A DNA stretch of 64,000 nucleotides, taken from NCBI RefSeq assembly GCF_011947225.1, contig NZ_JAATVW010000015.1, forward strand, positions 62,001-126,000, given 5' to 3'. The notes under the pieces were generated by a model. The model made no database searches and had not been told where the DNA came from. It saw only the letters and a list, made by a program, of their open reading frames with translations. The DNA is from Planosporangium flavigriseum. Lineage in GTDB: Bacteria; Actinomycetota; Actinomycetes; Mycobacteriales; Micromonosporaceae. Each line of letters starts with the position of its first letter. Positions within the stretch are counted from its first letter, which is position 1. Shown one piece after another: positions 42,836-53,929 of this stretch. The position numbers and the translations under genes were made by a program.

Positions 42836-43467
42836 ACCCGCCGGAGAAGTTCGCCGAACTGGCGGCCAAGGTACTTGCAAAACCTGCGAAACTCGGCCCG
42901 GTCCGGCTCGTCGCCGTCGACGGGCCATCGGGCTCCGGGAAGTCGACCTTCGCCGACGGTCTCGGCCGAGCGCTGCGAGACGCTGGCGCGACGACCGTGG
43001 AGATCCACACCGACGATCTGCTCGACGGCTGGGCCGACATGGTGACGTTCTGGCCCCGCTTCGACCACGACGTGCTCGACAAGCTGCGTAACGGGCAGCC
43101 CGGGAGCTACCGCCGCTACGACTGGCACGCGGCCCGGTTCGCCGAGCCGGTACCCGTACCCGTTCCCGACGCGCTCGTCGTCGAGGGAGTGACCTGCGCG
43201 CGGGCGGTGATCCGTCCGGAGCTCACGCTCTCGGTGTTCGTGACCGCGCCGCGCGAGGTTCGCCTGACGCGGGCACTCCAACGCGACGGCGAAAAACTGG
43301 AACCGCAGCTGCTGCGGTGGTTCGCGGACGAAGAACTGCACTTCGCCGCCGACCGAACAGCCGACCACGCTGACCTGCCGGTCAATGGCGCACCGGACGT
43401 GCCGCTTGACCCGATCGACGAGTATTTGCGGCAGGTGCCCGCAGGAGGACGATCCGGGGAACAATAG
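42832..43467 (+). CDS. P-loop kinase of the uridine kinase-like family
   Basis: 211 residues, overlapping cobQ by 4 bp. Walker [16 protein letters not shown] (about 31-44) and the lid-like [10 protein letters not shown] and [12 protein letters not shown] motifs match the uridine kinase/phosphoribulokinase fold. Two arginines in the later helix ([13 protein letters not shown]) fit a LID role. Coupling to cobD-cobQ raises the possibility of a role near cobinamide or nucleotide-loop assembly, but the family suggests a nucleoside or similar small-molecule substrate. Not assigned further. Confidence 0.8.
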   Translation: MNPPEKFAELAAKVLAKPAKLGPVRLVAVDGPSGSGKSTFADGLGRALRDAGATTVEIHTDDLLDGWADMVTFWPRFDHDVLDKLRNGQPGSYRRYDWHAARFAEPVPVPVPDALVVEGVTCARAVIRPELTLSVFVTAPREVRLTRALQRDGEKLEPQLLRWFADEELHFAADRTADHADLPVNGAPDVPLDPIDEYLRQVPAGGRSGEQ

Positions 43468-43487
43468 CCACGGGGAAGGAATCGGCC

Positions 43488-44633
43488 ATGAGCGGCGACG
43501 ACGAGGCGACCGGCACGGCTCCGGTGCGCAGGCGTGTGATCCTGACCGGCATCAGCTCCCGGGCGTGGGAGCACCCGGCCGACCGGGGCGCGCTCGCCGC
43601 GCTGCGCGAGCTGCGGGGCTTCGACGACGTCCTCAAGGCACTCTCCGGCCTGTGGAACGAGCGGGCCCTGCGGATGGAAGCCCTCGGCAGCGCCATCCGG
43701 GTCGACCATCGGCAGTACCCGCGGGTCTACCGGCTATTCGCCGAGGCGGCCGCGACCCTCGACATCGCCGAGCTACCCGAGCTGTACGTGCAGTACGACC
43801 GTTCGATCAACGGCATGTGCATCGGCATGTCGAAGCCGTTCATCGTGATCAACTCTGGTTCGCTGGAACTGCTCGACGACTCCGAGCTGCGCTGCCTGCT
43901 CGGCCATGAGCTCGGCCACCTGCTCAGTGGCCACGCCGTCTACCGCACCATGGCGATGATCCTGCACGACTGGGCCGCTCGGCTGTCCTGGCTGCCGGTG
44001 GGCTCGCTCGCGCTGCGGGCCATCTCCGCCGGCCTGCGCGAATGGTGGCGCAAGGCCGAACTGTCCGCCGACCGGGCCGGGCTGCTCGCCGGGCAGGACA
44101 CGCACGCGTCCCTGCGCCTGAGCATGAAGCTCGCCGGCGGTGGCGACCTGTCCGAAGTGGACGTCACCGCATTCCTGGAGCAGGCCGCCGAGTACGACCG
44201 GGCCGGTGACCTGCGGGACAGCATGATCAAGATTGGGATGGTGCTTGACCGGACCCACCCGCTGCCGGTCGCCCGCGCGGCGGAGCTGCGCAACTGGATC
44301 GACTCGGGGGAGTACCAGCGGATCCTCGGCGGCGACTACCTGCGCCGCGAGGACCCGCGCGCCTCGTCGGTACGCGAAGACGTGAAGTCGGCCGCGGACT
44401 CGTACCGGGAGACGTTCGCCCGGTCCCAGGATCCGCTGGTGTCGCTGCTGCGCCGCCTCGGCGACGGCGCCGGCGACTGGGTCGGCACCGGCGCGGGCCG
44501 GGTCCGCGACTGGATGGGCGGCGGGGGCCGGCGCAGGGCCAACGGCACCCAGGGGTCGCGCACCGCCGACCCGTGGTCGGCGGCGACCGACCCGGACGAG
44601 GGGCAAGATGATCAACCTGGTGACCCGCGCTGA
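43488..44633 (+). CDS. M48-family zinc metallopeptidase
   Basis: 381 residues from ATG 43488, with GGAAGGA upstream. The zinc motif is LLGHELGHLLSGH (about 142; HExxH) and the third ligand Glu lies in RKAELSADRAGLL (about 195). SRAWEHPADRGALAALRELR at the start is typical of actinobacterial M48 proteins. One hydrophobic stretch (SWLPVGSLALRAISAG) may associate with membrane. The C-terminus is disordered. It may act in membrane-protein quality control like HtpX; target unknown. Confidence 0.88.
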   Translation: MSGDDEATGTAPVRRRVILTGISSRAWEHPADRGALAALRELRGFDDVLKALSGLWNERALRMEALGSAIRVDHRQYPRVYRLFAEAAATLDIAELPELYVQYDRSINGMCIGMSKPFIVINSGSLELLDDSELRCLLGHELGHLLSGHAVYRTMAMILHDWAARLSWLPVGSLALRAISAGLREWWRKAELSADRAGLLAGQDTHASLRLSMKLAGGGDLSEVDVTAFLEQAAEYDRAGDLRDSMIKIGMVLDRTHPLPVARAAELRNWIDSGEYQRILGGDYLRREDPRASSVREDVKSAADSYRETFARSQDPLVSLLRRLGDGAGDWVGTGAGRVRDWMGGGGRRRANGTQGSRTADPWSAATDPDEGQDDQPGDPR

Positions 44634-44692
44634 CCTGAGCCGCGCTGACCTGAGCCGCGCCGGCCCGACAGGGGGCGCATACGATCGCGGAC

Positions 44693-46045
44693 ATGAACGA
44701 AACCGAGCTGCGCGCCGCGATCGACCGAGAAATGCCTGGGGTACAAGCGGATCTGGAACGACTGGTCCGGATACCGGGGATCGCGTTCGACGGCTTCGAT
44801 CACAGCCACGTCGAACGCTCCGCCGAGGCGGTCGCTGAGCTGCTGCGCGGCGCCGGGCTACCCGATGTCAAGATCGTGCGCGCCGGGGGTCAGCCGGCGG
44901 TGATCGGCCGCAAGCCGGCCCCGCCCGGCGCACCGACCGTGCTGCTCTACGCCCACCACGACGTCCAGCCGCCCGGTGACCTCGGCCAGTGGCGCAGCGA
45001 GCCGTTCGAGCCGGTGGAGCGGAACGGCCGGCTGTACGCGCGGGGTGCCGCCGACGACAAGGCCGGCGTCATGGCGCACGTCGCCGCGCTGCGGGCGTTG
45101 GGCGACGCGCTGCCGGTCGGTGTGGTCGTCTTCGTCGAGGGCGAGGAGGAGTACGGCTCCGAATCCCTCGACACGCTGCTGCGCGAGTACCGCGACGAGC
45201 TGGCCTCCGACGTGATCGTGATCGCCGACTCGGCGAACTGGGACATCGGCCAGCCCGCGTTCACCACCGGGCTGCGCGGCATCGTCAACGCGTTTGTCGA
45301 GGTGCGCACGCTTGACCACGCCGTGCACAGCGGCATGTTCGGCGGCGCCGTACCCGACGCCCTGACGACGCTGTCCCGGCTGCTCGCCACGCTGCACAAC
45401 GAGCACGGTGACGTCGCCGTCGACGGGCTCGTCCGCGGGTTCGCCGCGCCGCTGGACTACCCGGAGGACCGGTTCCGCGAGGAGGCCGGCGTCCTCGACG
45501 GGGTCGAGCTGATCGGCACCGGCCGGCTGGTCGAGCGACTGTGGGTCAAGCCCTCGATCTCGGTGCTCGGTATCGACGCGCCGCCGACGGCGGAGGCGCC
45601 CAACGCGCTGGTACCCGCGGCAAAGGCCAAGCTGAGCGTACGCATCGCGCCCGGCGACAATTGGAAGTCGGCGTACGAGGCGCTCACCGCGCACCTGGAG
45701 CGGCACGCGCCGTGGGGCGCACGCGTGACCGTGACGCTGGAGCAGGGCGGCGAGCCGTGCGTCATCGACACGTCCGGCCCGGCCTACGAGGTGGCGCGGG
45801 CGGCGTTCGCGGCCGCGTGGGACGGGACCGCGCCCATCGACATGGGAATCGGCGGGTCGATCCCGTTCATCGCGACGTTCCAGGAGATGTTCCCGGACGC
45901 GGAGGTCCTGGTCACCGGCGTCGAGGATCCCGACTCGCGGGCGCACGGGCCCAACGAGAGCCTGCACCTGGGCGAGTTCCGCCGGGTCTGCCTGGCCGAG
46001 GCGCTGCTGCTGGCCAACCTGGGGCGGTCAGCCGCGCGGCGGTAG
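44693..46045 (+). CDS. M20-family dipeptidase/carboxypeptidase
   Basis: 450 residues. Metal ligands are His in [13 protein letters not shown] and Asp in [12 protein letters not shown], Glu-Glu in [14 protein letters not shown], Asp in IADSANWDI and His in [16 protein letters not shown]; the catalytic base is in the EGEEE block. The dimerisation/lid domain occupies about 190-345 ([20 protein letters not shown]). It is the M20 dipeptidase type that cleaves dipeptides or acyl amino acids using two zinc ions. It ends overlapping the convergent response-regulator gene by 18 bp. Confidence 0.92.
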   Translation: MNETELRAAIDREMPGVQADLERLVRIPGIAFDGFDHSHVERSAEAVAELLRGAGLPDVKIVRAGGQPAVIGRKPAPPGAPTVLLYAHHDVQPPGDLGQWRSEPFEPVERNGRLYARGAADDKAGVMAHVAALRALGDALPVGVVVFVEGEEEYGSESLDTLLREYRDELASDVIVIADSANWDIGQPAFTTGLRGIVNAFVEVRTLDHAVHSGMFGGAVPDALTTLSRLLATLHNEHGDVAVDGLVRGFAAPLDYPEDRFREEAGVLDGVELIGTGRLVERLWVKPSISVLGIDAPPTAEAPNALVPAAKAKLSVRIAPGDNWKSAYEALTAHLERHAPWGARVTVTLEQGGEPCVIDTSGPAYEVARAAFAAAWDGTAPIDMGIGGSIPFIATFQEMFPDAEVLVTGVEDPDSRAHGPNESLHLGEFRRVCLAEALLLANLGRSAARR

Positions 46046-46485
46046 CTTCACGACGCTGACGAAGAAGTCGTCGATCTGGCGTACGACCTCGATGAAGCGG
46101 TCGAAGTCGACCGGCTTGGTCACGTACGCGTTCGCGTGCAACTGGTAGCTGCGGACGATGTCCTCGTCGGCCTGCGACGTGGTCAGGACGACCACCGGGA
46201 TCTGGCGCAGGGCCGGATCGTTCTTGATCTCGGCCAGCACCTCCCGGCCGTCCCGCTTGGGCAGGTTGAGGTCGAGCAGGATCAGATCCGGGCGCGCCGC
46301 GTCGGCGTACGCGCCTTCCCGTCGCAGGTACGCGATCGCCTCGGCGCCGTCGTTGACGACGCTGAGGTTGTTGCGGACCTTGTGCTCCTCGAACGCCTCC
46401 TTCGTCATGAGGACGTCGCCCGGGTCGTCCTCCACGAGCAGCACCTCGATCGGCATGGGCGCGGGGGCGGCGTACAGGGCGTCGG

Positions 46486-46489
<4 letters not shown>
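46028..46489 (-). CDS. Response regulator, Rcp1-like single domain
   Basis: 153 residues. Receiver motifs [33 protein letters not shown] (phospho-Asp) and [13 protein letters not shown] (Lys) match the Rcp1 subgroup that pairs with phytochrome-like and CHASE3 kinases. There is no output domain, so it passes on phosphoryl groups or acts by protein contact. It overlaps the kinase gene by 4 bp and is the last gene of the operon. Confidence 0.88.
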
Positions 46490-48134
<1,645 letters not shown>

Positions 48135-48141
<7 letters not shown>

Positions 48142-49391
48142 TTCTCACCCGCCGCGTTGAGCAGCAGCATCGCCACGTCGTCGGCCAGCGGCTCGCCGTT
48201 TCGCAGCTCGGCCTGGCCCACCAGCCAGCGCGGCAGTTCGTACGGGCCCGCGACGCTCTCGCGGTAATCCTTGAGCAGCGCGCACAGCCCGTCGATGCCG
48301 AGCCGGTCGCGGTCGCTGCCGCCCAGCCCTTCGATGAGCCCGTCGGTGTAGGTCAACAGCCCCCAGTCGGAGCCGGGTAGGTCGACGTCGACGGCGGGGC
48401 ACGGCGTGCCGGGCAGCACCCCGAGCACCAGGCCCGGGTCGACCTCACACGGCAGGGCGCGGCCACCGGTCAGCAGCACGGGTGGTGGGTGACCGGCGAG
48501 GCGGACCGTCGCACGGGCGGCCGGCACGTCGACGGTCACCATCGCCACCGTCGCGAAGAGCTCGTCGGACCGGCGCTCACTGACGAGCACCTGCTCCAGC
48601 GCCGGGAGGACGGCGTCGTCCGGCACGCTGGCCAGGACCAGCGCCCGCCAGGCCACCCGCAGCGTGACGCCGAGCGCCGCCTCGTCCACGCCGTGGCCGC
48701 ACACGTCGCCCACGAGCAGCTGTAGCCGTCCCGGGCTGACCTCGACCACGTCGTAGAAGTCGCCGCCGAGCAGGGCACGGTGACGGCCCGGCCGGTAGAA
48801 GGAGACGAGCCCGGCCGTGGTGGGGTCAATGAGCGGCTGGGGGAGCAGGCCGCGCTCCAGGCGCGCCGACTCGGCCTGCCGCAGTTCGGCCTCGCGCAGC
48901 CGTCGGGCGTTCTCGTCGGCCCGTTTCCGCTCCACCGCGTAACGCAGGGCACGGCTCAGCAGTACGCCATCGACCCGGCCCTTGATCAGATAGTCCTGGG
49001 CGCCCTCACCGACCGCTGCGACGCCGAGGTGCTCGTCCTCAAGACCGGTGAGTACGCACACCGCGGCGCTTCCGGCGTCTTCGAGCAGGTCGCGCAGGCC
49101 GTCGAGGCCGCTGGCGTCGGGGAGCCCCAGGTCGAGCAGCACACAGTCGACGTACCGCAGCAGCGGCCGCGCCCGGGCCACGCTGGTGGCGACCTCCAAG
49201 TCGACCGGCGCTCCCGCCTCGACCAGCAGCTCCTGTACGAGGAAGGCGTCACCGGGATCGTCTTCGACGAGCAGGACCCGCAGCCGGTCCGTCGGGCCGG
49301 TCCGCGACGGCCGCCTGAGCCGGTCGAGGTGTGACAGCTCGTCGCGGGGCGACGTCGTCGTGTCCCGGATGGTCACGCGGGCAGGCCCCAC
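48135..49391 (-). CDS. Response regulator fused to SpoIIE-type PP2C phosphatase
   Basis: 418 residues. N-terminal receiver (about 35-155; [32 protein letters not shown]) is joined by a coiled coil (KRADENARRLREAELRQAES) to an RsbU-like phosphatase (LLGGDFYDVVEVSPG, VGDVCGHGVDEAA, GLLTYTDGLIEG, LADDVAMLLL). Phosphorylation of the receiver probably controls dephosphorylation of an STAS anti-anti-sigma protein, linking the kinase to an alternative sigma factor, as known in related systems. Start GTG 49391 or GTG 49376. It heads the three-gene operon. Confidence 0.92.
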
Positions 49392-49538
49392 CGTTCGGCG
49401 GTAGCCCGCCTGTCCGTACGGTCGACTCCAGCACGCATGCAGGGATCCTCTCCCAGTCAGGGCGGTATCACCAACCTAGCTGAATCTCCCACTGAGTTGG
49501 TGACCAGCGGGAAAACTTGATCATCTAGATGCACGAAG

Positions 49539-49569
49539 CGCCCCCGCGGTCGGTGGGACCACGGGGGCG
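49539..49569. repeat. GC-rich hairpin at the left edge of the 167-bp array
   Basis: CGCCCCCGCGG (49539-49549) pairs with 49559-49569 with one wobble. It lies between the phosphatase start and the repeat array and could end any transcript of the array reading leftwards. Confidence 0.5.
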
Positions 49570-49579
49570 TGACGTTAAG

Positions 49580-50392
49580 GTCGGTGTGCAGGTCGCCTCT
49601 CGGCGAGTGGCTCATCGCGGCTCCAGCCGGACGGTATTCCGCGAAGGCAGTAGTTGTAGCCCGGGGGACACTCAGCACACCGACGTCTTGCATAACCACC
49701 CGTACCAGTCGAATGTTCCCGACTTGACGAGGTGATCGAAGCTTGGGTCGGTGTGCAGGTCGCCTCTCGGCGAGTGGCGCAGCACGGCTCCAGCCGAACG
49801 GTATTCCGTGAAGGCAAAGGGTGTAGCCCAGGGGACACTCAGCACACCGACGTCTTGCATAACCACCCGTACCGGCCGAATGTTCCCGACTTGACTGGGT
49901 GGTCGAAGCTTGGGTCGGTGTGCAGGTCGCCTCTCGGCGAGTGGCGCAGCACGGCTCCGGCCGAACGGTATTCCGTGAAGGCAGTAGTTGTAGCCCGGGG
50001 GACTCTCATCACACCGACGTCTTGCATAACCACCCGTACCGGTCGAATGTTCCCGACTTGACTGGGTGGTCGAAGCTTGGGTCGGTGTGCAGGTCGCCTC
50101 TCGGCGAGTGGCGCAGCACGGCTCCGGCCGAACGGTATTCCGTGAAGGCAAAGGGTGTAGCCCAGGGGACACTCAGCACACCGACGTCTTGCATAACCAC
50201 CCGTACCGGCCGAATGTTCCCGACTTGACTGGGTGGTCGAAGCTTGGGTCGGTGTGCAGGTCGCCTCTCGGCGAGTGGCTCATCGCGGCTCCAGCCGAAC
50301 GGTATTCCGCGAAGGCAGTAGTTGTAGCCCGGGGGACTCTCATCACACCGACGTGTTACATAACAGCCTCTGCGAGTTGAATGTTCCCGTGT
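49580..50392. repeat. 167-bp tandem array, five copies, with conserved fold
   Basis: Near-identical units begin at 49580, 49747, 49914, 50081 and 50248; the last is degenerate after 50,350. In each unit GTCGGTGTG and CACACCGAC are exact complements about 87 bp apart and can close a long stem. Inside, CGCC-TCTC-GGCG is a small hairpin. A 5-bp helix is CGCGG/CCGCG in copies 1 and 5 but CACGG/CCGTG in copies 2-4, a compensatory change. Outside the stem, ACCACCC and GGGTGGT can form a second hairpin in copies 2-4. The period is not a multiple of three, so the units are not protein-coding repeats. No known riboswitch consensus is recognised. Confidence 0.85.
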
Positions 50393-50472
50393 GGGCGATC
50401 ATGCCGGGCGTGTCATTGATCGACGGCTTGGGTACGGCACGGTCGAGGCGAACTGATGTGGGAGGTGGAGCT

Positions 50473-51927
50473 GTGAGGGCTCTGGCGGCCGGACCGGTCC
50501 AGGATGCGCTTGGTGACGTCGCTCTTTTCGTACCAAAGTTGATCTTGTTTGTGATAATCCTGGTGCTGGGCTGGCTCGCCGCTCGGCTGCTGCGGGCCGG
50601 CGCGAGTCGCCTGCTGCGGCGCGTCGGGTTCGACCAGGCTGTGGAGCGCGGCGGGTTGGGGCGGGTGCTGGGCTACACCCGGTACGACGCCCGCACGCTC
50701 ATGACCACGATCGTCTACTACGCGGTGCTGCTCTTCACGCTGCAGCTGGCGTTCGGCATCTGGGGACCCAACCCGGTATCCGCCCTGATCGCCGGCATCG
50801 TGGCCTGGCTGCCGCGGGCGTTCGTCGCGATCATCATCATCGTGGTCGCCGCGGCCATCGCCTCCGGCGTGCGCAACGTGATCACTGGCGCGCTCGGCAG
50901 CTTGTCGTATGGGCGGCTCCTGGCCCGCGTCGCCAGCGCGTTCATCATCGGGATCGGGATGATCGCCGCGCTCGACCAGATCGGCGTGGCCACGTCGGTG
51001 ACGACCCCGGTGCTGATCACCATCCTCGCCACCATCGGCGGAATCCTTGTCGTCGGCGTCGGAGGCGGCCTGGTCCGCCCCATGCAGAGCCGCTGGGAGT
51101 CCTGGCTGAACCGGGCCGAGCGGGAAGTGCCGCAGGTACGCCAGCAGCTTCGCGTCGCCGCCGAGGAGCGGGAAACCGCGCGTCGCGAGGCGGCTGAGCG
51201 GGAGGCGGCGGCTCGCCGGGAGGCCGAGGAGCGGGCGGCCCGGGAGAAGGCGGAGGCCGAGGCTCGGGCGGCGGCCGAGCGGGAGGCCGCGGCTCGCCGG
51301 GAGGCCGAGGAGCGTGCGGCCCGGGAGAAGGCCGAGGCCGAGGAGCGGGAGGCGGCGGCTCGCCGGGAGGCGGCGGCTCGCCGGGAGGCCGAGGAGCGGG
51401 CGGCCCGGGAGAAGGCGGAGGCCGAGGAGCGGGAGGCGGCGGCTCGCCGGGAGGCGGCGGCTCGCCGGGAGGCCGAGGAGCGGGCGGCCCGGGAGAAGGC
51501 GGAGGCCGAGGAGCGGGAGGCGGCGGCTCGCCGGGAGGCCGAGGAGCGCGCGGCCCGGGAGAAGGCCGAGGCAGAGGCGGAGAAGAAGCGCACGAGCCCG
51601 CCCCGGACCGCGCGGGAGCGCGCCGAGCAGGCGGCGGCGCAACGCGCGGCGGCCGAGGCCGGTACGTTGCCGCAGGCGCCGCCGTCCGACGAGCCGACCG
51701 TGGCCATCGACGTGACCAAGCTGCGGGGCGCGCCCACCGGCTCCGCGCAGGACGCCGAGGAGACCCAGCGCATCACGGTGCCGGCGGCGGACGAGGGGGA
51801 GGACCTCGAGCGTACGCAGGTCATCGCCGTCCCGGAGCCGGCCCAGCAGGAGCAGCAGGAGCAGTCGGCCCAGCCGGCCGCGCGTAGCAGCCAGCGGCGC
51901 CGGCGGCCGCAGGGTGGAGCCAAGTAG
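50473..51927 (+). CDS. MscS-like membrane protein with long charged single-helix tail
   Basis: 484 residues from GTG 50473, with GGGAGGTGGA 5 nt upstream. The N-terminal 215 residues carry about five TM segments (LFVPKLILFVIILVLGWLAA; VYYAVLLFTLQLAFGIWG; AFVAIIIIVVAAAIASG; TPVLITILATIGGILVVGVG), the conserved TM-helix repeats of MscS-related proteins; no full MscS beta domain is seen. From about 235 to 385 runs an E/R/K/A helix built from repeats of EAAARREAEERAAREKAEAE, encoded by long DNA repeats. The tail is acidic, then basic (RSSQRRRRPQGGAK). It probably senses or spans something at the membrane; function unknown. Confidence 0.8.
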   Translation: MRALAAGPVQDALGDVALFVPKLILFVIILVLGWLAARLLRAGASRLLRRVGFDQAVERGGLGRVLGYTRYDARTLMTTIVYYAVLLFTLQLAFGIWGPNPVSALIAGIVAWLPRAFVAIIIIVVAAAIASGVRNVITGALGSLSYGRLLARVASAFIIGIGMIAALDQIGVATSVTTPVLITILATIGGILVVGVGGGLVRPMQSRWESWLNRAEREVPQVRQQLRVAAEERETARREAAEREAAARREAEERAAREKAEAEARAAAEREAAARREAEERAAREKAEAEEREAAARREAAARREAEERAAREKAEAEEREAAARREAAARREAEERAAREKAEAEEREAAARREAEERAAREKAEAEAEKKRTSPPRTARERAEQAAAQRAAAEAGTLPQAPPSDEPTVAIDVTKLRGAPTGSAQDAEETQRITVPAADEGEDLERTQVIAVPEPAQQEQQEQSAQPAARSSQRRRRPQGGAK

Positions 51928-51943
51928 GCGCTGACCTCCGTCG

Positions 51944-52020
51944 AGATCCCCGCAGTTTGGGTAAAACTGCTGTCTCCCGTCCCCGAGATAGCAGCAACTT
52001 CGCCCAAACTGCGGGGATCT
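51944..52020 (+). terminator. Large hairpin after the MscS-like gene
   Basis: An 18-bp perfect stem (51944-51961 with 52003-52020; AGATCCCCGCAGTTTGGG and complement) encloses a 41-nt loop that contains a second stem CTGCT-TCTC/GAGA-AGCAG. It is 17 bp past the stop codon and likely terminates transcription, but the size is unusual. Confidence 0.7.
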
Positions 52021-52151
52021 TGGCGTACGGGGGATCTTGGCGTACGGGGGATCTTGGCGTACGGAGGATCTTGGCGTACGGAGGATCTTGGCGCACGGAG
52101 GATCTTGGCGTACGGGGGATCTTGGCGTACGGGGGATCTTGGCGTACGGGG
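52016..52151. repeat. 17-bp tandem array, eight copies
   Basis: Units of GATCTTGGCGTACGGGG begin at 52016 and repeat every 17 bp to 52151, with a G/A change at position 16 and one T-to-C. The first unit overlaps the 3' arm of the preceding hairpin. The array fills the gap up to the cydC stop codon. There is no leader or spacer structure. Confidence 0.9.
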
Positions 52152-52159
52152 GGCGGCGC

Positions 52160-53929
52160 TTACGGCCGGGAGCGCCACATCCGGCGGTACGGGCCGTCGA
52201 CGGCGACGAGCGCGTCGTGGCTGCCACGCTGCACGATCCGGCCACCGTCGATCACGGCGATCTCGTCGACCTCGGTCAGGCCGGTCAGCCGGTGCGTGAT
52301 CAGGACCGTCGTCCGGCCGCGCGTGGCGGCGAGAAGGTCGGCGGTCAGCGCGGTGGCGGTTTCCTCGTCGAGATGTTCGGTCGGCTCATCCATGATCAGA
52401 ATGGGGAAGTCCGCCAGCAGGACGCGGGCCAGCGCGAGTCGCCGGCGCTGCCCGCCGGACAGCCGGGAGCCCTGCTCGCCGACCATCGTCTCAAGCCCCT
52501 GCGGCAGCGAGTCGACCCAGCCGAGAAGCCGGGCCTCGGCGAGTACGGTGCGGAGCCGGGCTTCGTCCGCATCGCGGTCGGCGATGCGGAGGTTCTCGGC
52601 GATCGTGGTGTCGAACAGGTGGGCGTCGTCGGTGAGGAGCCCCACGATCCCGCGGACATCGTCCCCGGCGAGGTCGCGGGTGTCGACGCCGTCCAGGGTC
52701 ACTCGGCCGGCGTGAGGGTCGAGGAAGCGTACGAGGACCGCTGCGAGGGTGCTCTTGCCGGACCCGCTGCGCCCTACGACAGCGACCCGGCGGCCCGGCG
52801 GCAGCGTCAGCTCCACGTCGTGGAGCACGTCGGGGCCGCCCGGCCACCGGGCGCTCAGGCCAGTCACCTCCAGCCGGGGCCGATCCACCGGCGCGGACAG
52901 CGGCGCCGGTGTCGCCGGCTCGGAGACCGGGTCGGGCTGGTCGAGCAGGTCGAAGACGCGGGCCAGCGCGGCGCGGGCGGCGGCCAGTTGGGCCGCCGCG
53001 GCGGGCAGCCCCGAGACGGTGTCGAAGACCGCGATCGGGGTCAGGACGACGACGGCGAGCAGGACACCGTTCAGCGTGCCGGCGGGTACGGCGTGCGCGC
53101 CCAGCGCGAGGCCGGCCCAGACGCAGGCGCCGGCGGCCAGGGCCACCAGGCCGGCGCCGAGCCCCACCCCGGCAGCTGATCGGGCGGTGGCCCTCCGCAG
53201 CCGGGCGTCGATCTCGGCCAGGGCGGACAGCCGCCGCCGCGCCGCCCCGTACGCGACAAGATCGGGCAGGCCGTGCAACAGGTCGACGGTGGCCGCGGAC
53301 AGTTCTCCCCGCAGCGGCGCGGTACGCCGGTCGGCCCGGCGAGCGGCGACGTGCTGGACCACCGGTACGCCGACCGCCACCAGTAGCAGCCCGGCCGCGA
53401 GTACGACCCCGGCCGACGGCAGCAGGGCGCCGACGAAACCGGCCGCGGCCGCGCCGACCAGCGCAGCGACGAGGTAGGGCAGGACCACCCGGACGAGTAC
53501 GTCGAGGGCCGTGTCCACGTCGGCGACGAAACGGCTGACCAGATCACCGGCGCGCAGCGGCGCACACGACGCGGGCGCCAGCCGCTCCAGCCGCTGGTAG
53601 GCGCGTACCCGAAGCCGGGTCAGGACCCGGAAGGCGGCGTCGTGGCCGGCGAGCCGCTCGACGTAGCGGAAAACTCCCCGGGCGATGCCGAACGCGCGTA
53701 CCGCCACGATGGCCACGGTCAGGTAGAGCACGGGTGGGTGCTGGGCGGCGCGCGAGATCAGCCACGCCGCGGTCGCGGTGAGGCCGATCGCGCTGCCGGC
53801 CGCGAGCACCCCGAAGAGCACGGCGAGCGCAAGGCGCGGCGCCTCCGGCGCGGCGAGGCGCAGCAGTCGGAGTACTGGATGGTGGTTGCCCCGGTCACTG
53901 CTCAGGAGCAGGGACCGGTTGCCGCTCAT
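52160..53929 (-). CDS. cydC: Cytochrome bd assembly ABC exporter subunit CydC
   Basis: 589 residues, overlapping cydD by 4 bp. Six TM segments form the transmembrane half (about 25-315, FRYVERLAGHDAAFRVLTRL is typical). The ATPase has Walker A VGRSGSGKST, signature GSRLSGGQRRR, Walker B ILIMDEPTEHLD and switch His in VLITHRLT. With CydD it exports cysteine/glutathione or related thiols (and allows heme loading) needed for cytochrome bd assembly. Confidence 0.92.
   Translation of the reverse strand: MSGNRSLLLSSDRGNHHPVLRLLRLAAPEAPRLALAVLFGVLAAGSAIGLTATAAWLISRAAQHPPVLYLTVAIVAVRAFGIARGVFRYVERLAGHDAAFRVLTRLRVRAYQRLERLAPASCAPLRAGDLVSRFVADVDTALDVLVRVVLPYLVAALVGAAAAGFVGALLPSAGVVLAAGLLLVAVGVPVVQHVAARRADRRTAPLRGELSAATVDLLHGLPDLVAYGAARRRLSALAEIDARLRRATARSAAGVGLGAGLVALAAGACVWAGLALGAHAVPAGTLNGVLLAVVVLTPIAVFDTVSGLPAAAAQLAAARAALARVFDLLDQPDPVSEPATPAPLSAPVDRPRLEVTGLSARWPGGPDVLHDVELTLPPGRRVAVVGRSGSGKSTLAAVLVRFLDPHAGRVTLDGVDTRDLAGDDVRGIVGLLTDDAHLFDTTIAENLRIADRDADEARLRTVLAEARLLGWVDSLPQGLETMVGEQGSRLSGGQRRRLALARVLLADFPILIMDEPTEHLDEETATALTADLLAATRGRTTVLITHRLTGLTEVDEIAVIDGGRIVQRGSHDALVAVDGPYRRMWRSRP

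Noticed and set aside
40340-42928. Very long open frame (over 850 codons) antisense to cobD-cobQ
   Set aside because: It mirrors the third-position GC bias of well-identified genes on the other strand, has no Shine-Dalgarno, and its product has no recognisable domain. Similar antisense frames at 3181-4491, 16052-17800 and 5276-6229 were rejected for the same reason.
49580-50392. CRISPR-like array
   Set aside because: The units are 167 bp and nearly identical throughout; there are no short repeats separated by unique spacers and no cas genes nearby.
49580-50392. Cobalamin or c-di-GMP riboswitch repeats
   Set aside because: Neither the B12-box nor the GEMM core sequences can be found in the unit on either strand.
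50233-50472. Upstream extension of the MscS-like gene into the repeat array
   Set aside because: The frame is open, but the extra 80 residues come from the 167-bp unit, and GTG 50473 has a strong Shine-Dalgarno at the right spacing.
52016-52151. CRISPR or protein-coding repeat
   Set aside because: 17-bp units directly abut without spacers, and 17 is not a multiple of three, so no repeated peptide is encoded in one frame.
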